Source: Pararheinheimera marina
Lineage (GTDB): Bacteria > Pseudomonadota > Gammaproteobacteria > Enterobacterales > Alteromonadaceae
Direction: 5' to 3'
Assembly: GCF_042654345.1 (NCBI RefSeq)
Contig: NZ_JBHSGB010000001.1
Span: 1 to 64,000, forward strand
Length of the DNA: 64,000 bases
The position numbers and the translations under genes are program-made. Positions within the stretch are counted from its first letter, which is position 1, and each line of letters begins with the position of its first letter. The notes under the pieces are model-generated. The model searched no databases, was not told the DNA's origin, and worked only from the letters and a program-made list of their open reading frames with translations. Positions 50,369 through 58,649 of this stretch are shown here, one piece after another.

Positions 50369-52441
50369 TTAAAATGCGGTTTGCCAGCTCAGGGTGACAG
50401 TACGGCCCAGACCAGCGAAATAGGTGGCATTGGCCGGTGTAGTTTGTGAATAGTAGGTAATGTACTGCTTATCCAGCAGGTTTTCGATCCCCAGGCTCCA
50501 GCTGCCAAAACGGCCACTGTCATAACGGACTGATGCATCCACTGTGTGGTAGCCGTTAAAAGAACTGCCGTCATTGAATTGCATGTCCATCAACTGACTG
50601 AGTTGCAGCCGGCTGCTGATGTTCTGTGGCCACTGGGCCAGCCAGTACAGATTCAGCCGCTCAGGAGCAATATTGACGCCGCCCAGGTCGCGATCCACCC
50701 GACCATCGTTGTTACTGTCATACTGACCGTCGGTATTGGCGTAGGTCAGGCCCAGGGTGTGGTCGCTGTTCAGATACAACTCGGCTTCAAACTCGACACC
50801 GGAAATCTCGGTTTTTTCACGCATCACACTGTAGATACCGTCCGCATCGGCCTGCAGGCGTGAGCCTAAATCCGAGTCAGACTGAAAGTAACTTAATTGC
50901 CAACGGTACAGGTCATCGGCCATTTCAAAACCAAATTCGGCATTGTCGGACACCACAGGCTGCAGGTTCAGGAACTGCGACACCGACTGATTGGGTTTAT
51001 TGATAGCGCGCAGCACCCGACCGACATCCGGCATCCCAAAACCCTGGTTGTAGCTGGCATAGACACGGGTCATCGCCGTCAGCTGATAGACCACACCAAA
51101 GTTATGCAGAAAATCGTTGAAGCTCGGCGAGCCGCCTTCGACAAAACTGCTGTTGCTGGATGCCAGCGTGGTGAAATCATCCACCTTTAACTTGCCATAT
51201 TCATAACGGCCACCCGCGCTGAAGATCCAGTTTTTCAAGCCGTCATACCGCAGCTGAACAAAAGGCGCGTAGTTGCTGAAGGTCGCTTCCGGTACCCAAT
51301 TACGGCCTGTCATCACCAATTGCTGATAAGTGGTGTCCTGCATCCAGTCCAGCCCGGTGCTGAGGTCCACATCAGTCCCCAGCAGGTCAGCTTTGAAATA
51401 GGTTGCGCGGCTGCCCAGTTTGCGAGACACGTTTTGGGACTGATCAAAAATGTTGCTGCCAAGCGCCGGGTCCTGGAAGGTTGCAGCACGACTGCCACCA
51501 AACATCGATTTAAAATCTTTGCCAAACAGCTGCAGACTCAGCGAGCCACCAGCAATATTTTGGTGCTGGTAGTCCAGTGACACAGTGGTCACTTTGTTTT
51601 CAGCCGCTTTGCCTTCGGTTTCGCCTTCTTTCGACGTCGCAGGAATACCCGCGGCGGCGTTGCCATTGACCAGCACGTAATTATTATTTCCCTGCAGGTC
51701 GAAGTGGTTGACCATCAGTTGCAGGCTTTGCTCTGTATCCAGCTGCCAGCGGGTTTTGACAAACAAATCCACGCTGTCGGAATCCATGGTGTCGCCTTGG
51801 GTGGTGTCGACGCCAACAGGATTGCCAGCGCCATCCAGATAAAGGCCGGTTTTGTTGTAAGCAATACCTGTCACCAGCGACATATTGTCAAACTGATCGG
51901 AATACAGGTAGCTGGCTTTATAACTTTGGGTGTCGGAGCCGCCCGCTGTCGGCGCCACACCGGTCAGTTTGACCTGATGCTGCAGCTCGGACGGTGACTT
52001 GGTGATGATATTAATAATACCGCCGCTGGCGCCCATGCCCTGAATGGCGTTAGCGCCACGAATGATTTCAATACGTTCAATCATGGCCGGGTCTATGGTG
52101 TTGCCGTCACGTGAGCCATTTCGTAATGGGGTTGATTGTGGCACCCCGTCAATCATGTACAGGGGTTCACGGCCACGCAGCGTTTCACCATTGGCAGTCA
52201 TTTTCTGCCGGCTTGGCGAAAAAGACGGCATCAGGTTGCCCAAAATTTGCGATAAATCCGAGGTCGTTGCCAGCTGCTGTTTAATTTGTTCCTGATCAAT
52301 CACTGTGATAGTTGCCGGCACTGTGCTGACAGGATAACTACTGCGGGTGGCTGAAATAGTAATAGTTTCAACAGGATCGACAGATTCTGCAGCCAACAAA
52401 GGCAAAGGCAGGCATAACAGGGCAAGTGGGGTCAGTTTCAT
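50369..52441 (-). CDS. TonB-dependent outer-membrane receptor (siderophore type)
   Basis: A 690-residue receptor. A signal peptide (about 1-17, cut near LLAAES) is followed by the TonB box-like ETITISAT, a plug domain (about 40-155) with GRGANAIQGMGASGGIINI, and a 22-strand barrel ending in aromatic Phe after LSWQTAF. It resembles FepA/PfeA or FhuE-class ferric siderophore receptors, but the ligand is not inferable. A Fur-like site lies about 40 bases upstream. Confidence 0.88.
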   Translation of the reverse strand: MKLTPLALLCLPLPLLAAESVDPVETITISATRSSYPVSTVPATITVIDQEQIKQQLATTSDLSQILGNLMPSFSPSRQKMTANGETLRGREPLYMIDGVPQSTPLRNGSRDGNTIDPAMIERIEIIRGANAIQGMGASGGIINIITKSPSELQHQVKLTGVAPTAGGSDTQSYKASYLYSDQFDNMSLVTGIAYNKTGLYLDGAGNPVGVDTTQGDTMDSDSVDLFVKTRWQLDTEQSLQLMVNHFDLQGNNNYVLVNGNAAAGIPATSKEGETEGKAAENKVTTVSLDYQHQNIAGGSLSLQLFGKDFKSMFGGSRAATFQDPALGSNIFDQSQNVSRKLGSRATYFKADLLGTDVDLSTGLDWMQDTTYQQLVMTGRNWVPEATFSNYAPFVQLRYDGLKNWIFSAGGRYEYGKLKVDDFTTLASSNSSFVEGGSPSFNDFLHNFGVVYQLTAMTRVYASYNQGFGMPDVGRVLRAINKPNQSVSQFLNLQPVVSDNAEFGFEMADDLYRWQLSYFQSDSDLGSRLQADADGIYSVMREKTEISGVEFEAELYLNSDHTLGLTYANTDGQYDSNNDGRVDRDLGGVNIAPERLNLYWLAQWPQNISSRLQLSQLMDMQFNDGSSFNGYHTVDASVRYDSGRFGSWSLGIENLLDKQYITYYSQTTPANATYFAGLGRTVTLSWQTAF

Positions 52442-52478
52442 CTCAGCGGCACCGCAATAAAAAATGGTTCGCCTTTAT

Positions 52479-52497
52479 AAATGCGAACCATTCTTAT
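52479..52497 (-). promoter_or_regulatory. Fur box upstream of the TonB receptor
   Basis: AAATGCGAACCATTCTTAT is an inverted repeat of the form ATGnGAA-n-TTCnnAT, matching the 19-base Fur consensus at most positions (the central bases are off). It lies about 40 bases before the receptor ATG, where repression by iron-loaded Fur is expected. Confidence 0.6.
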
Positions 52498-52523
52498 GTC
52501 AACTTGCAGTGGGTCGAACCCGC

Positions 52524-53489
52524 TCAGTGCGTGCTGGCTTCCAGTACAAAGCCCGATTTTTCCAGCAACTGTTCTGTACTCTCAATACCTTGCATCGCAC
52601 TGCCGTCTTGCATACTGGCAAAACTAACCGGCTCAGCAAATTCAAAACTCAGGCTTAGCTGGTCCGGCTGCTGAATAAACTGCTGCAGTGGCTGGCGGAT
52701 AGCGTCCGGCAGTTCAGGGTTATCGTCCAGCTGTGCCAGCATCAGACTTTGCAATGTGGCAAAGTTGGCACTCAGACCGGCTTTGGCAAACTGCTCAGTC
52801 AGCTCCTGCCAGAATTGATGGTTATCTATCTGCAGCTTGCCTTTGATCAGGCTCGCCTGTCCCACTTTTTGCATCAGCTGCGGCAAATAATTGGCCTGCT
52901 CCGCCTGCTGCTGCTGTTGCTCCGGGCTAAGTTTTTGTAACTCTTCGGCGTACTGCCACAACGGCTGCATGCCGCCCAGGCTGAACTGGTAACTGAATTC
53001 CAACTTGTCCTGCACCAGCAGTTGCTGGGAGAAATTCAATTCGCCCAAATGAGCATCGTACTGATACTGGTAGTTCAGCCCCATTTTCAGTTGTTGCAGG
53101 TACGCGGCTAAGTCAGGGGCCAGCCCCTGCAGCACCGTATCTGCAATCTGAATACCTTCGAGCCTGGCCGAGCTTTGGCTCGGCATGCCTGATAATTTCA
53201 GCCCTTTTAAATCCACCAGCTCGATACTGGCTATAGCGCCAAGCCCTTCAATGCTCAGGCTCAGGCCATGCACTTTGTAGTGAGAAGTCAGCACATTGGC
53301 CGACAAATCCTGATACGCCAGCTGAAACGGCGGCATTTCGCCCAGCTCAGCCAGCTCCTTATACTGCTGATTCGCATCCTTAATCTGCGCCGCGACATAA
53401 AGCTCAGCCTGATGATTGGCGTACACCAAAGCCCCTGTCGCGGCCAGGATCAACACCACACTTCCACCTATCCAGAGTTTTTTTGTCAT
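52524..53489 (-). CDS. DUF945-like anchored periplasmic protein
   Basis: A 321-residue protein with one amino-terminal membrane helix (about 5-23) and a long periplasmic beta/alpha domain rich in Gln and Leu. It resembles the DUF945 (YdgA) family, whose E. coli member lies in the inner membrane; the role is unknown. A polyQ run (PEQQQQQAEQ) lies mid-protein. It is divergent from the YicG-like gene, whose true ATG is about 110 bases away. Confidence 0.72.
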   Translation of the reverse strand: MTKKLWIGGSVVLILAATGALVYANHQAELYVAAQIKDANQQYKELAELGEMPPFQLAYQDLSANVLTSHYKVHGLSLSIEGLGAIASIELVDLKGLKLSGMPSQSSARLEGIQIADTVLQGLAPDLAAYLQQLKMGLNYQYQYDAHLGELNFSQQLLVQDKLEFSYQFSLGGMQPLWQYAEELQKLSPEQQQQQAEQANYLPQLMQKVGQASLIKGKLQIDNHQFWQELTEQFAKAGLSANFATLQSLMLAQLDDNPELPDAIRQPLQQFIQQPDQLSLSFEFAEPVSFASMQDGSAMQGIESTEQLLEKSGFVLEASTH

Positions 53490-53596
53490 TCGTATATCCT
53501 TTCAAAACCTGCCCCATGCTACCACGCCAGCTTTTTGCTTGTCAGCCGCAAGGACCGGACGCTACCCTGTGCCTATCGCAGTCGGCAGGACTCAGT

Positions 53597-54220
53597 ATGG
53601 AACTCTACTTTCACTGGTTTGATTTATTAGGCATTGCTGTTTTTGCCGCCACCGGCACCCTGGCCGCCTGGCGCAAACAAATGGATGGTTTTGGCGTGAT
53701 TGTTCTGGCGACAGTCACCGCGATAGGAGGCGGCACGCTGCGTGACGTCATTCTGGACACCCCCGTGATTTGGCTCAGCGACAACAGCTATTTCGTGGCC
53801 ATTTTCACTGCCGCGGTGCTGACCATTCTTTGGGTGCGTAAACGCCTGTTGATCCCCAACAATGCGCTGCAGATTGCCGATGCAGTCGGCCTGGCTTTTT
53901 TTGTGATTATGGGCACGCAAAAAGCGCTGGACCATGGGGCCTCTGGTTTTGTCGCCATTATGCTGGGCACCATGAGTGGCGTCTGTGGCGGCATGATCCG
54001 CGATGTGCTGTGCCGGGAAATTCCGTTGGTGTTTCGTGGTGAGCTGTACGCCATGACCTGCATCTTCGGTGGCCTGGTTTATGTGCAATTGCTGGAGTTT
54101 GAGGTGGCCAAAATGCCGGCTATGCTGGCTGGCATGATCGCCCTGCTCGCCTTACGGTTGGCGGCTATCCGCTGGCATCTGACCATCCCGGTGTTCGGCA
54201 AAAAAGGCGATCTGCGCTAA
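53597..54220 (+). CDS. Trimeric intracellular cation channel-type protein YicG
   Basis: A 207-residue inner-membrane protein with seven predicted helices in the UPF0126/TRIC arrangement: two repeats carrying Gly-rich AIGGGTLRDVILD and MSGVCGGMIRDVLCRE. The ATG at 53597 begins MELYFHWFDLLGIAVFAATG, the usual family start; an ATG 38 codons upstream is in frame but encodes no helix. The transported ion is unproven in bacteria, and glycine transport has been proposed for some. Confidence 0.88.
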   Translation: MELYFHWFDLLGIAVFAATGTLAAWRKQMDGFGVIVLATVTAIGGGTLRDVILDTPVIWLSDNSYFVAIFTAAVLTILWVRKRLLIPNNALQIADAVGLAFFVIMGTQKALDHGASGFVAIMLGTMSGVCGGMIRDVLCREIPLVFRGELYAMTCIFGGLVYVQLLEFEVAKMPAMLAGMIALLALRLAAIRWHLTIPVFGKKGDLR

Positions 54221-54248
54221 AGGCGGACACCTGAGCTGCATTCAGCAC

Positions 54249-54296
54249 TTGAAATTAGTTAGGAAGCTAATTATAATTTAATTAGATTCCTAACTA
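54249..54296 (+). promoter_or_regulatory. MarR-family promoter and operator
   Basis: TTGAAA (54249-54254) and a perfect TATAAT (54272-54277) are 17 bases apart. Overlapping them, TAGTTAGGAAGCTAATTA and TAATTAGATTCCTAACTA (54256-54296) form a long imperfect palindrome covering the spacer, -10 and start site. The AT-rich symmetry suits a winged-helix MarR dimer, so self-repression is likely. Confidence 0.8.
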
Positions 54297-54310
54297 TTAA
54301 GTGACAAACA

Positions 54311-54763
54311 ATGAGTTTTCAAAGCATAGGCCTGTTAATTCACTCCCTTTCACGGCAATGGCGCAGTTTGCTGGATCAGCAACTGGCTCCCTTAGGCTTC
54401 ACCCAGTGTTCCGGGGTCGCATTGGTCTACATTGCAGAACACCAGGGGCTGAGCCAGACTGAACTGGCACGGCTCTTAGGCATAGAAACCCCGTCTTTAG
54501 TCCCGGTGCTGGACCAGCTGGAAAAACAAGGGCTGGTGAAACGCCAGCCGTCTGAATCGGACCGACGGCAAAAAGTGCTGACCTTATTGCCAGATGCGCT
54601 GCCACTGGTGGCTCAGATCAACGAACGCCGCCAGGCCTTGCAACAGCTGATGCTGGATGGCTTACCTGCCGACCAGCAACAACTCTTTCCGCTGATGGTG
54701 CAGCAACTGGTGCAGCAAAGTAGCCTGTTGCTGGAGCAGCAAAAATCAGGAACCCAGTCATGA
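54311..54763 (+). CDS. MarR-family transcriptional regulator
   Basis: A 150-residue MarR/SlyA-type winged-helix repressor. The DNA-binding domain has the LSQTELARLLGIETPSLVPVLDQLEKQGLV helix-turn-helix and RQPSESDRRQKVLTL wing. Its stop overlaps the HlyD gene by 4 bases (ATGA), so the three genes are an operon. A ligand is unknown, but regulation of the linked export pair is the usual logic. The start follows the promoter closely. Confidence 0.9.
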   Translation: MSFQSIGLLIHSLSRQWRSLLDQQLAPLGFTQCSGVALVYIAEHQGLSQTELARLLGIETPSLVPVLDQLEKQGLVKRQPSESDRRQKVLTLLPDALPLVAQINERRQALQQLMLDGLPADQQQLFPLMVQQLVQQSSLLLEQQKSGTQS

Positions 54764-55830
54764 GTGCAGAACAACTATTTAACCATTGGGTGCGCTGGAC
54801 CCTGCTAAGCTTCGCCCTGCTGTTTGGCTACTACCTGCTGGCCGATTTAATGATGCCGCTGAGCACCGACAGCCTGATGCAACGTTATGTGGTGCAAGTG
54901 GCGCCTCAAGTGCAGGGCCGCGTCACCAAAGTGGCCGTCACCAACAATCAGCAGGTAAAAAAAGGCGATTTGTTATTTGAACTGGACGCCACCGATCAGC
55001 AACTGAAATTGGAGCTGGCCCAGCTACAACTGCAACAAATGCAGCAAAAAAGTCAGCAGTTGCTGGCGACTTTGGACAGTGTCAAAGCCCGTCAGCAGCA
55101 AGCGGCGGTGCAGCTGGAACAAACCCGGCTGGACGCCAACAGAGCCCGGCAATTACGTGAACAACAGTTGATCCCGCAACAACAGCTGGAACAAAGCCTG
55201 ACCGCTTTGCAGCAGGCTGAAGCTGCCGCCCAGGCTGCCCAAGCCGCCACCGCCGAAGTGGTGGCAGAGCTTGGCGCTAAAGGTGTTGAGCTGGTCGCCA
55301 TTCAGCAGGCCCGCACCCAACTGGCGCAGGCTGAGCTGGATTTATCCCGCACTAAAGTCTATGCCGATGTTGATGGGGTGGTCAGTGATCTGCAGCTGGA
55401 AGTCGGTACTAACCTCAATAGCCATCAGGCAGTGCTGGCGCTGGTGTCGTCGCAACAAAGCTGGGTCAGCGCGGCCTTCCGTGAAAAGAGCCTGCTGTAT
55501 GTCAGCCAGGGAACCAAAGCACTGGTTGCCTTTGATGCCTTGCCTGGTCAGTTATTTGAAGCTCAAGTGAGCAGCATTGATGCCGGGGTTGCCACAGCAC
55601 AAGGCAAACCAGACGGCCAGCTGGCCAGCGTGGAAAGCACCACCCGTTGGGTAAGAGACGCGCAGCGTCTGCGGGTCAACCTGACGCTGGCCGGGCAAGT
55701 GCCGGACAAACTGGTGGTCGGCTCCAGAGCTACAGTGCAGTTGCTGCCTTCTGAGCAAGACTGGGGCCTGCTCAACAGCCTGGCGCAGCTGCAAATTAAA
55801 GCCATCAGCCTGCTGCACTACATTTATTAA
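54760..55830 (+). CDS. HlyD-family membrane fusion protein
   Basis: A 356-residue periplasmic adaptor (EmrA-like). One amino-terminal helix (about 13-28) is followed by two half-lipoyl motifs (VVQVAPQVQGRVTKVAVTNN and, distally, LVVGSRATVQL) and a long coiled coil (about 85-175, Gln- and Ala-rich). It should link an inner-membrane pump to an outer-membrane channel. It overlaps the MarR gene and precedes the DUF2955 transporter by 29 bases; no outer-membrane channel gene is linked. Confidence 0.9.
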   Translation: MSAEQLFNHWVRWTLLSFALLFGYYLLADLMMPLSTDSLMQRYVVQVAPQVQGRVTKVAVTNNQQVKKGDLLFELDATDQQLKLELAQLQLQQMQQKSQQLLATLDSVKARQQQAAVQLEQTRLDANRARQLREQQLIPQQQLEQSLTALQQAEAAAQAAQAATAEVVAELGAKGVELVAIQQARTQLAQAELDLSRTKVYADVDGVVSDLQLEVGTNLNSHQAVLALVSSQQSWVSAAFREKSLLYVSQGTKALVAFDALPGQLFEAQVSSIDAGVATAQGKPDGQLASVESTTRWVRDAQRLRVNLTLAGQVPDKLVVGSRATVQLLPSEQDWGLLNSLAQLQIKAISLLHYIY

Positions 55831-55859
55831 TCTGCTGAACTGCAACCACAGAGGTCCGT

Positions 55860-56852
55860 ATGCGCCCCGCTGCCGTCCATCCGTTTAATGCCGTACTGCG
55901 GCTGGCCATAGGCGCCAGCCTGAGTCTGCTGCTGGCGAAGCTGACAGACTCCGACAGCTGGGGCGTATTTTTTACCATAGGCCCAGTGCTGTTGCTGGGC
56001 CTGCTGCCCACATTAAACGCCTTTCTGCTGAAGCAATTTGTCGCCTCCACAGTGGTTTCCGGCAGCATTGTCTTTATCTACCAATGGCTGGGAGGTTACG
56101 GCCCGGTGCTCACCCTGCTGTTGTTTGGTTACTTTTTCTGGTTATTCCGCCTGATGGCTGGCGGCGTGTTTTTTGTGTTTGCCGCCACCGCGCTGATCAA
56201 TAGCAGCATATTTCTGCATTTTGCCAGTTACCCAGGCCTGGATGCCGGTGCCATGCTGGAAAACAGCGTACTGGCGAATCTGGCTGCTATGCTGATTGCA
56301 TTAAGCCTGACTTACCTGCTGCCAACCGCTCCTCCACCACCAAGGCCTGCGCCTCCGGTCGTGCCAACCTCGCATTTACTGGTATTGGCATTTCTGGTGA
56401 CCTCCTCTTTTCTGGCCTTTCAGTGGCTCGACCTGAAAGACTCGCTGTCCGCTCAGGCCAGCACTGTTCTGATCCTGCTGCCGCTGCAGTTCAGTGCTAT
56501 TGTCCAGGCGGGCTTGAAACGGGCTACTGGGGTGCTGCTGGGTTCGGCGTATGCAGTGCTCTGTCAGGTGCTGCTGTATAACCATTACCAGCAAATTGCA
56601 CTGGTGTTACCGCTGTTTTTCCTTGGCATGTTGCTGTTTGCCCGCGCCCAGCAAAAAGAAGGGCCAGGCTCAGGTGTTGCCTTTGGCGGCATGACAACCA
56701 TGGCAATTATTTTCGGTCAGTACCTGACTCCGTCACAAGATATGATGTACAGCGCCTTGTACCGCATCAGTTCGGTCACAGTAGCCGTCGGCATTATGTT
56801 AGCCATTGCCACCTGCGCTTTTCACGCCCTGGCCAAAGGCAACAAAAACTAA
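55860..56852 (+). CDS. DUF2955/FUSC-like membrane transporter
   Basis: A 330-residue integral membrane protein with about ten hydrophobic helices in two halves and a proline-rich linker (about 158-170, APPPPRPAPPV). It belongs to the DUF2955 group related to FUSC/YccS and aromatic acid exporters (AaeB-like), usually found beside an HlyD adaptor. The likely role is export of an unknown organic acid or drug sensed by the MarR protein. A terminator hairpin follows. Confidence 0.85.
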   Translation: MRPAAVHPFNAVLRLAIGASLSLLLAKLTDSDSWGVFFTIGPVLLLGLLPTLNAFLLKQFVASTVVSGSIVFIYQWLGGYGPVLTLLLFGYFFWLFRLMAGGVFFVFAATALINSSIFLHFASYPGLDAGAMLENSVLANLAAMLIALSLTYLLPTAPPPPRPAPPVVPTSHLLVLAFLVTSSFLAFQWLDLKDSLSAQASTVLILLPLQFSAIVQAGLKRATGVLLGSAYAVLCQVLLYNHYQQIALVLPLFFLGMLLFARAQQKEGPGSGVAFGGMTTMAIIFGQYLTPSQDMMYSALYRISSVTVAVGIMLAIATCAFHALAKGNKN

Positions 56853-56860
56853 GCAAAAAA

Positions 56861-56884
56861 AACAGGCCCCGCAGGGCCTGTTGT
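56861..56884. terminator. Bidirectional terminator between DUF2955 and TerC genes
   Basis: AACAGGCCC and GGGCCTGTT pair around CGCA, with AAAAAAAA before the stem and TTGTATT after it. It lies between two convergent stops and can end both transcripts, with the A run serving the leftward TerC gene. Confidence 0.88.
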
Positions 56885-56901
56885 ATTCAGGGTCAGTGAG
56901 C

Positions 56902-57657
56902 TTAAGACGGGTCCGATTCCGACATCGCCTTGTGCAGTTTGACCGCTTTGCCTTTACGCATGCGGATATTGATCATCTCCACCGCCACTGAGAACGCCAT
57001 GGCAAAGTAAATGTAGCCCTTAGGTACATGCACATCGAAGCCTTCTACCATCAGGGTAACACCTACCACGATCAGGAAAGACAAGGCGAGAATTTTCACC
57101 GACGGGTGATCATCAACAAAGTCACCAATAGGCTTAGCAGCAAACATCATCACAGCCACCGCAGCAATAATGGCAATCGCCATGATTTCAATATCGTTGA
57201 CCAGACCCACAGCAGTGATCACAGAATCCAGCGAGAAGACAATATCCAGAATGGCGATTTGGATCAGTACCATAAACAGACTATTGGCAGCCACTTTCGG
57301 GCCAGAGGCTTCTTCTTCCACACCTTCCAGGCTGTGGTGAATTTCCTGGGTGGATTTGGCCAGTAAGAACAAACCACCCCCAATCAAAATAATGTCGCGG
57401 CCTGAGATTTCATTGCCCAGCATGCTGAATAGCGGCTCGGTCAGCCCCATCACCCAACTGATAGAAAACAGCAGCGCCAATCGCGCAATCATCGCCAGCG
57501 CCAGACCCAGACGACGGGCAAAAGCACGCTGCTGTTCAGGCAGCCGCCCGACCAGAATAGATAAGAAAATGATATTGTCGATACCCAGCACTATTTCCAG
57601 CGCTGCCAGGGTTCCCAAGGCGATCCACGCCTCCGGACTGGCGATCCATTCAAACAT
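56902..57657 (-). CDS. TerC-family integral membrane protein
   Basis: A 251-residue membrane protein with about seven helices and the TerC family pairs of acidic residues in the membrane: ALEIVLGIDNIIFLSILVGRL and, symmetrically, ILDIVFSLDSVITAVGLV. It matches the YgdQ/YoaE-like short group, linked to metal (Mn2+) handling in some bacteria and tellurite resistance in others. The substrate is not shown. Convergent with the DUF2955 gene. Confidence 0.88.
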   Translation of the reverse strand: MFEWIASPEAWIALGTLAALEIVLGIDNIIFLSILVGRLPEQQRAFARRLGLALAMIARLALLFSISWVMGLTEPLFSMLGNEISGRDIILIGGGLFLLAKSTQEIHHSLEGVEEEASGPKVAANSLFMVLIQIAILDIVFSLDSVITAVGLVNDIEIMAIAIIAAVAVMMFAAKPIGDFVDDHPSVKILALSFLIVVGVTLMVEGFDVHVPKGYIYFAMAFSVAVEMINIRMRKGKAVKLHKAMSESDPS

Positions 57658-57700
57658 AACGATGTCCTGTAAGTTAAAAACTGAGGCTAGTGTAGCGGCT

Positions 57701-58495
57701 TTATTTACGGATTTCAGCAGCTCCAGGCGCTGCTGGCGGAATTACAGCCAACTGATGCTTAAATTCAATCAGGCCATATTTTTGTTTTAAACGCGCGATG
57801 ACGTGCGACTGTTCGCGCAAAAAACGATTAAATCGTTTAAGTTGCTCCGGGTGTTTTTCGGTCGACAAATGAAAAGCCAGCTCACTAAACGGCAAGTGCA
57901 GCCCCGCCACCAGAGCCTCAGGCTGCTTCATACGCTGCAACTGGTAAGCGGCCACGTTGTACTCCACATTGGCGCCATCCACCCGCCCCCGTAGTGCCAG
58001 CTTTAGTGCAAACTCAGCATCTGGCACTTCCAGAATGCGGATCTTGTATTGACTTAACAAAGGCAACCATAAGGTTGGGGAGAAGCCGTGAATATTGGCC
58101 AACAGCTTGAACTGCTGCAGCTGCATATCCGCATTTTCCGGCCTGACCATGGTGCTGCCCAGAGTATAAATCACCGGGTCGCTGTACTTCTTAGTGGCAG
58201 CCCCTTCTGAAGCGAGATTCGGTTGCCAGGCCTGGTTGTCCGGATAAATAAAATCCGTCAGTGCGCCGGCCTCAGCGTACAAACGCTTCACCGGCAATGG
58301 CACAAAGATAAACTTGTCACCGCTCCACTGACTGTAGAGCTGGATCAAATCGTAGATATAGCCACGGGGCTGCGCTGACTTAAAATCGTAATGCGGGTAA
58401 TAATCCAGTTGTTCGATCCCAATGCGGTATTCCTTTGCCACGGCAACCACGCAAACAAAAAGACAGAACACAGTCAGCACTAACTTACATCGCAT
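57701..58495 (-). CDS. Periplasmic solute-binding protein, family 3 type (orphan)
   Basis: A 264-residue exported protein with signal peptide (about 1-20) and a two-lobed SBP_bac_3-type fold: EYRIGIEQLDYYPHYDF at the start of the mature part and PEALVAGLHLPFSELAFHLS in the second lobe. The ATG (58495) opens the signal peptide; an upstream ATG 12 codons earlier would add a non-signal stretch. No permease or ATPase gene is adjacent, so it may be a sensor-type or scavenger protein. It is divergent from comM. Confidence 0.78.
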   Translation of the reverse strand: MRCKLVLTVFCLFVCVVAVAKEYRIGIEQLDYYPHYDFKSAQPRGYIYDLIQLYSQWSGDKFIFVPLPVKRLYAEAGALTDFIYPDNQAWQPNLASEGAATKKYSDPVIYTLGSTMVRPENADMQLQQFKLLANIHGFSPTLWLPLLSQYKIRILEVPDAEFALKLALRGRVDGANVEYNVAAYQLQRMKQPEALVAGLHLPFSELAFHLSTEKHPEQLKRFNRFLREQSHVIARLKQKYGLIEFKHQLAVIPPAAPGAAEIRK

Positions 58496-58649
58496 CTGAG
58501 CTCTCACAACTACTGCACAGGATCTAAACATAGCGCAGAGCCACTGCTGTTGACCAGTGTCCTTTCAGGTACAACTGCGGCTGGCTGCACTGGCAAAAAC
58601 CAGCTGCTGCATTAGACTGAGCAAACACACGAATCACAAAGGAACTGTG

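Noticed and set aside
52426..52674. 82-codon rightward frame at the TonB receptor start
   Set aside because: It is antisense to the receptor start and to the DUF945-like gene, with no domain.
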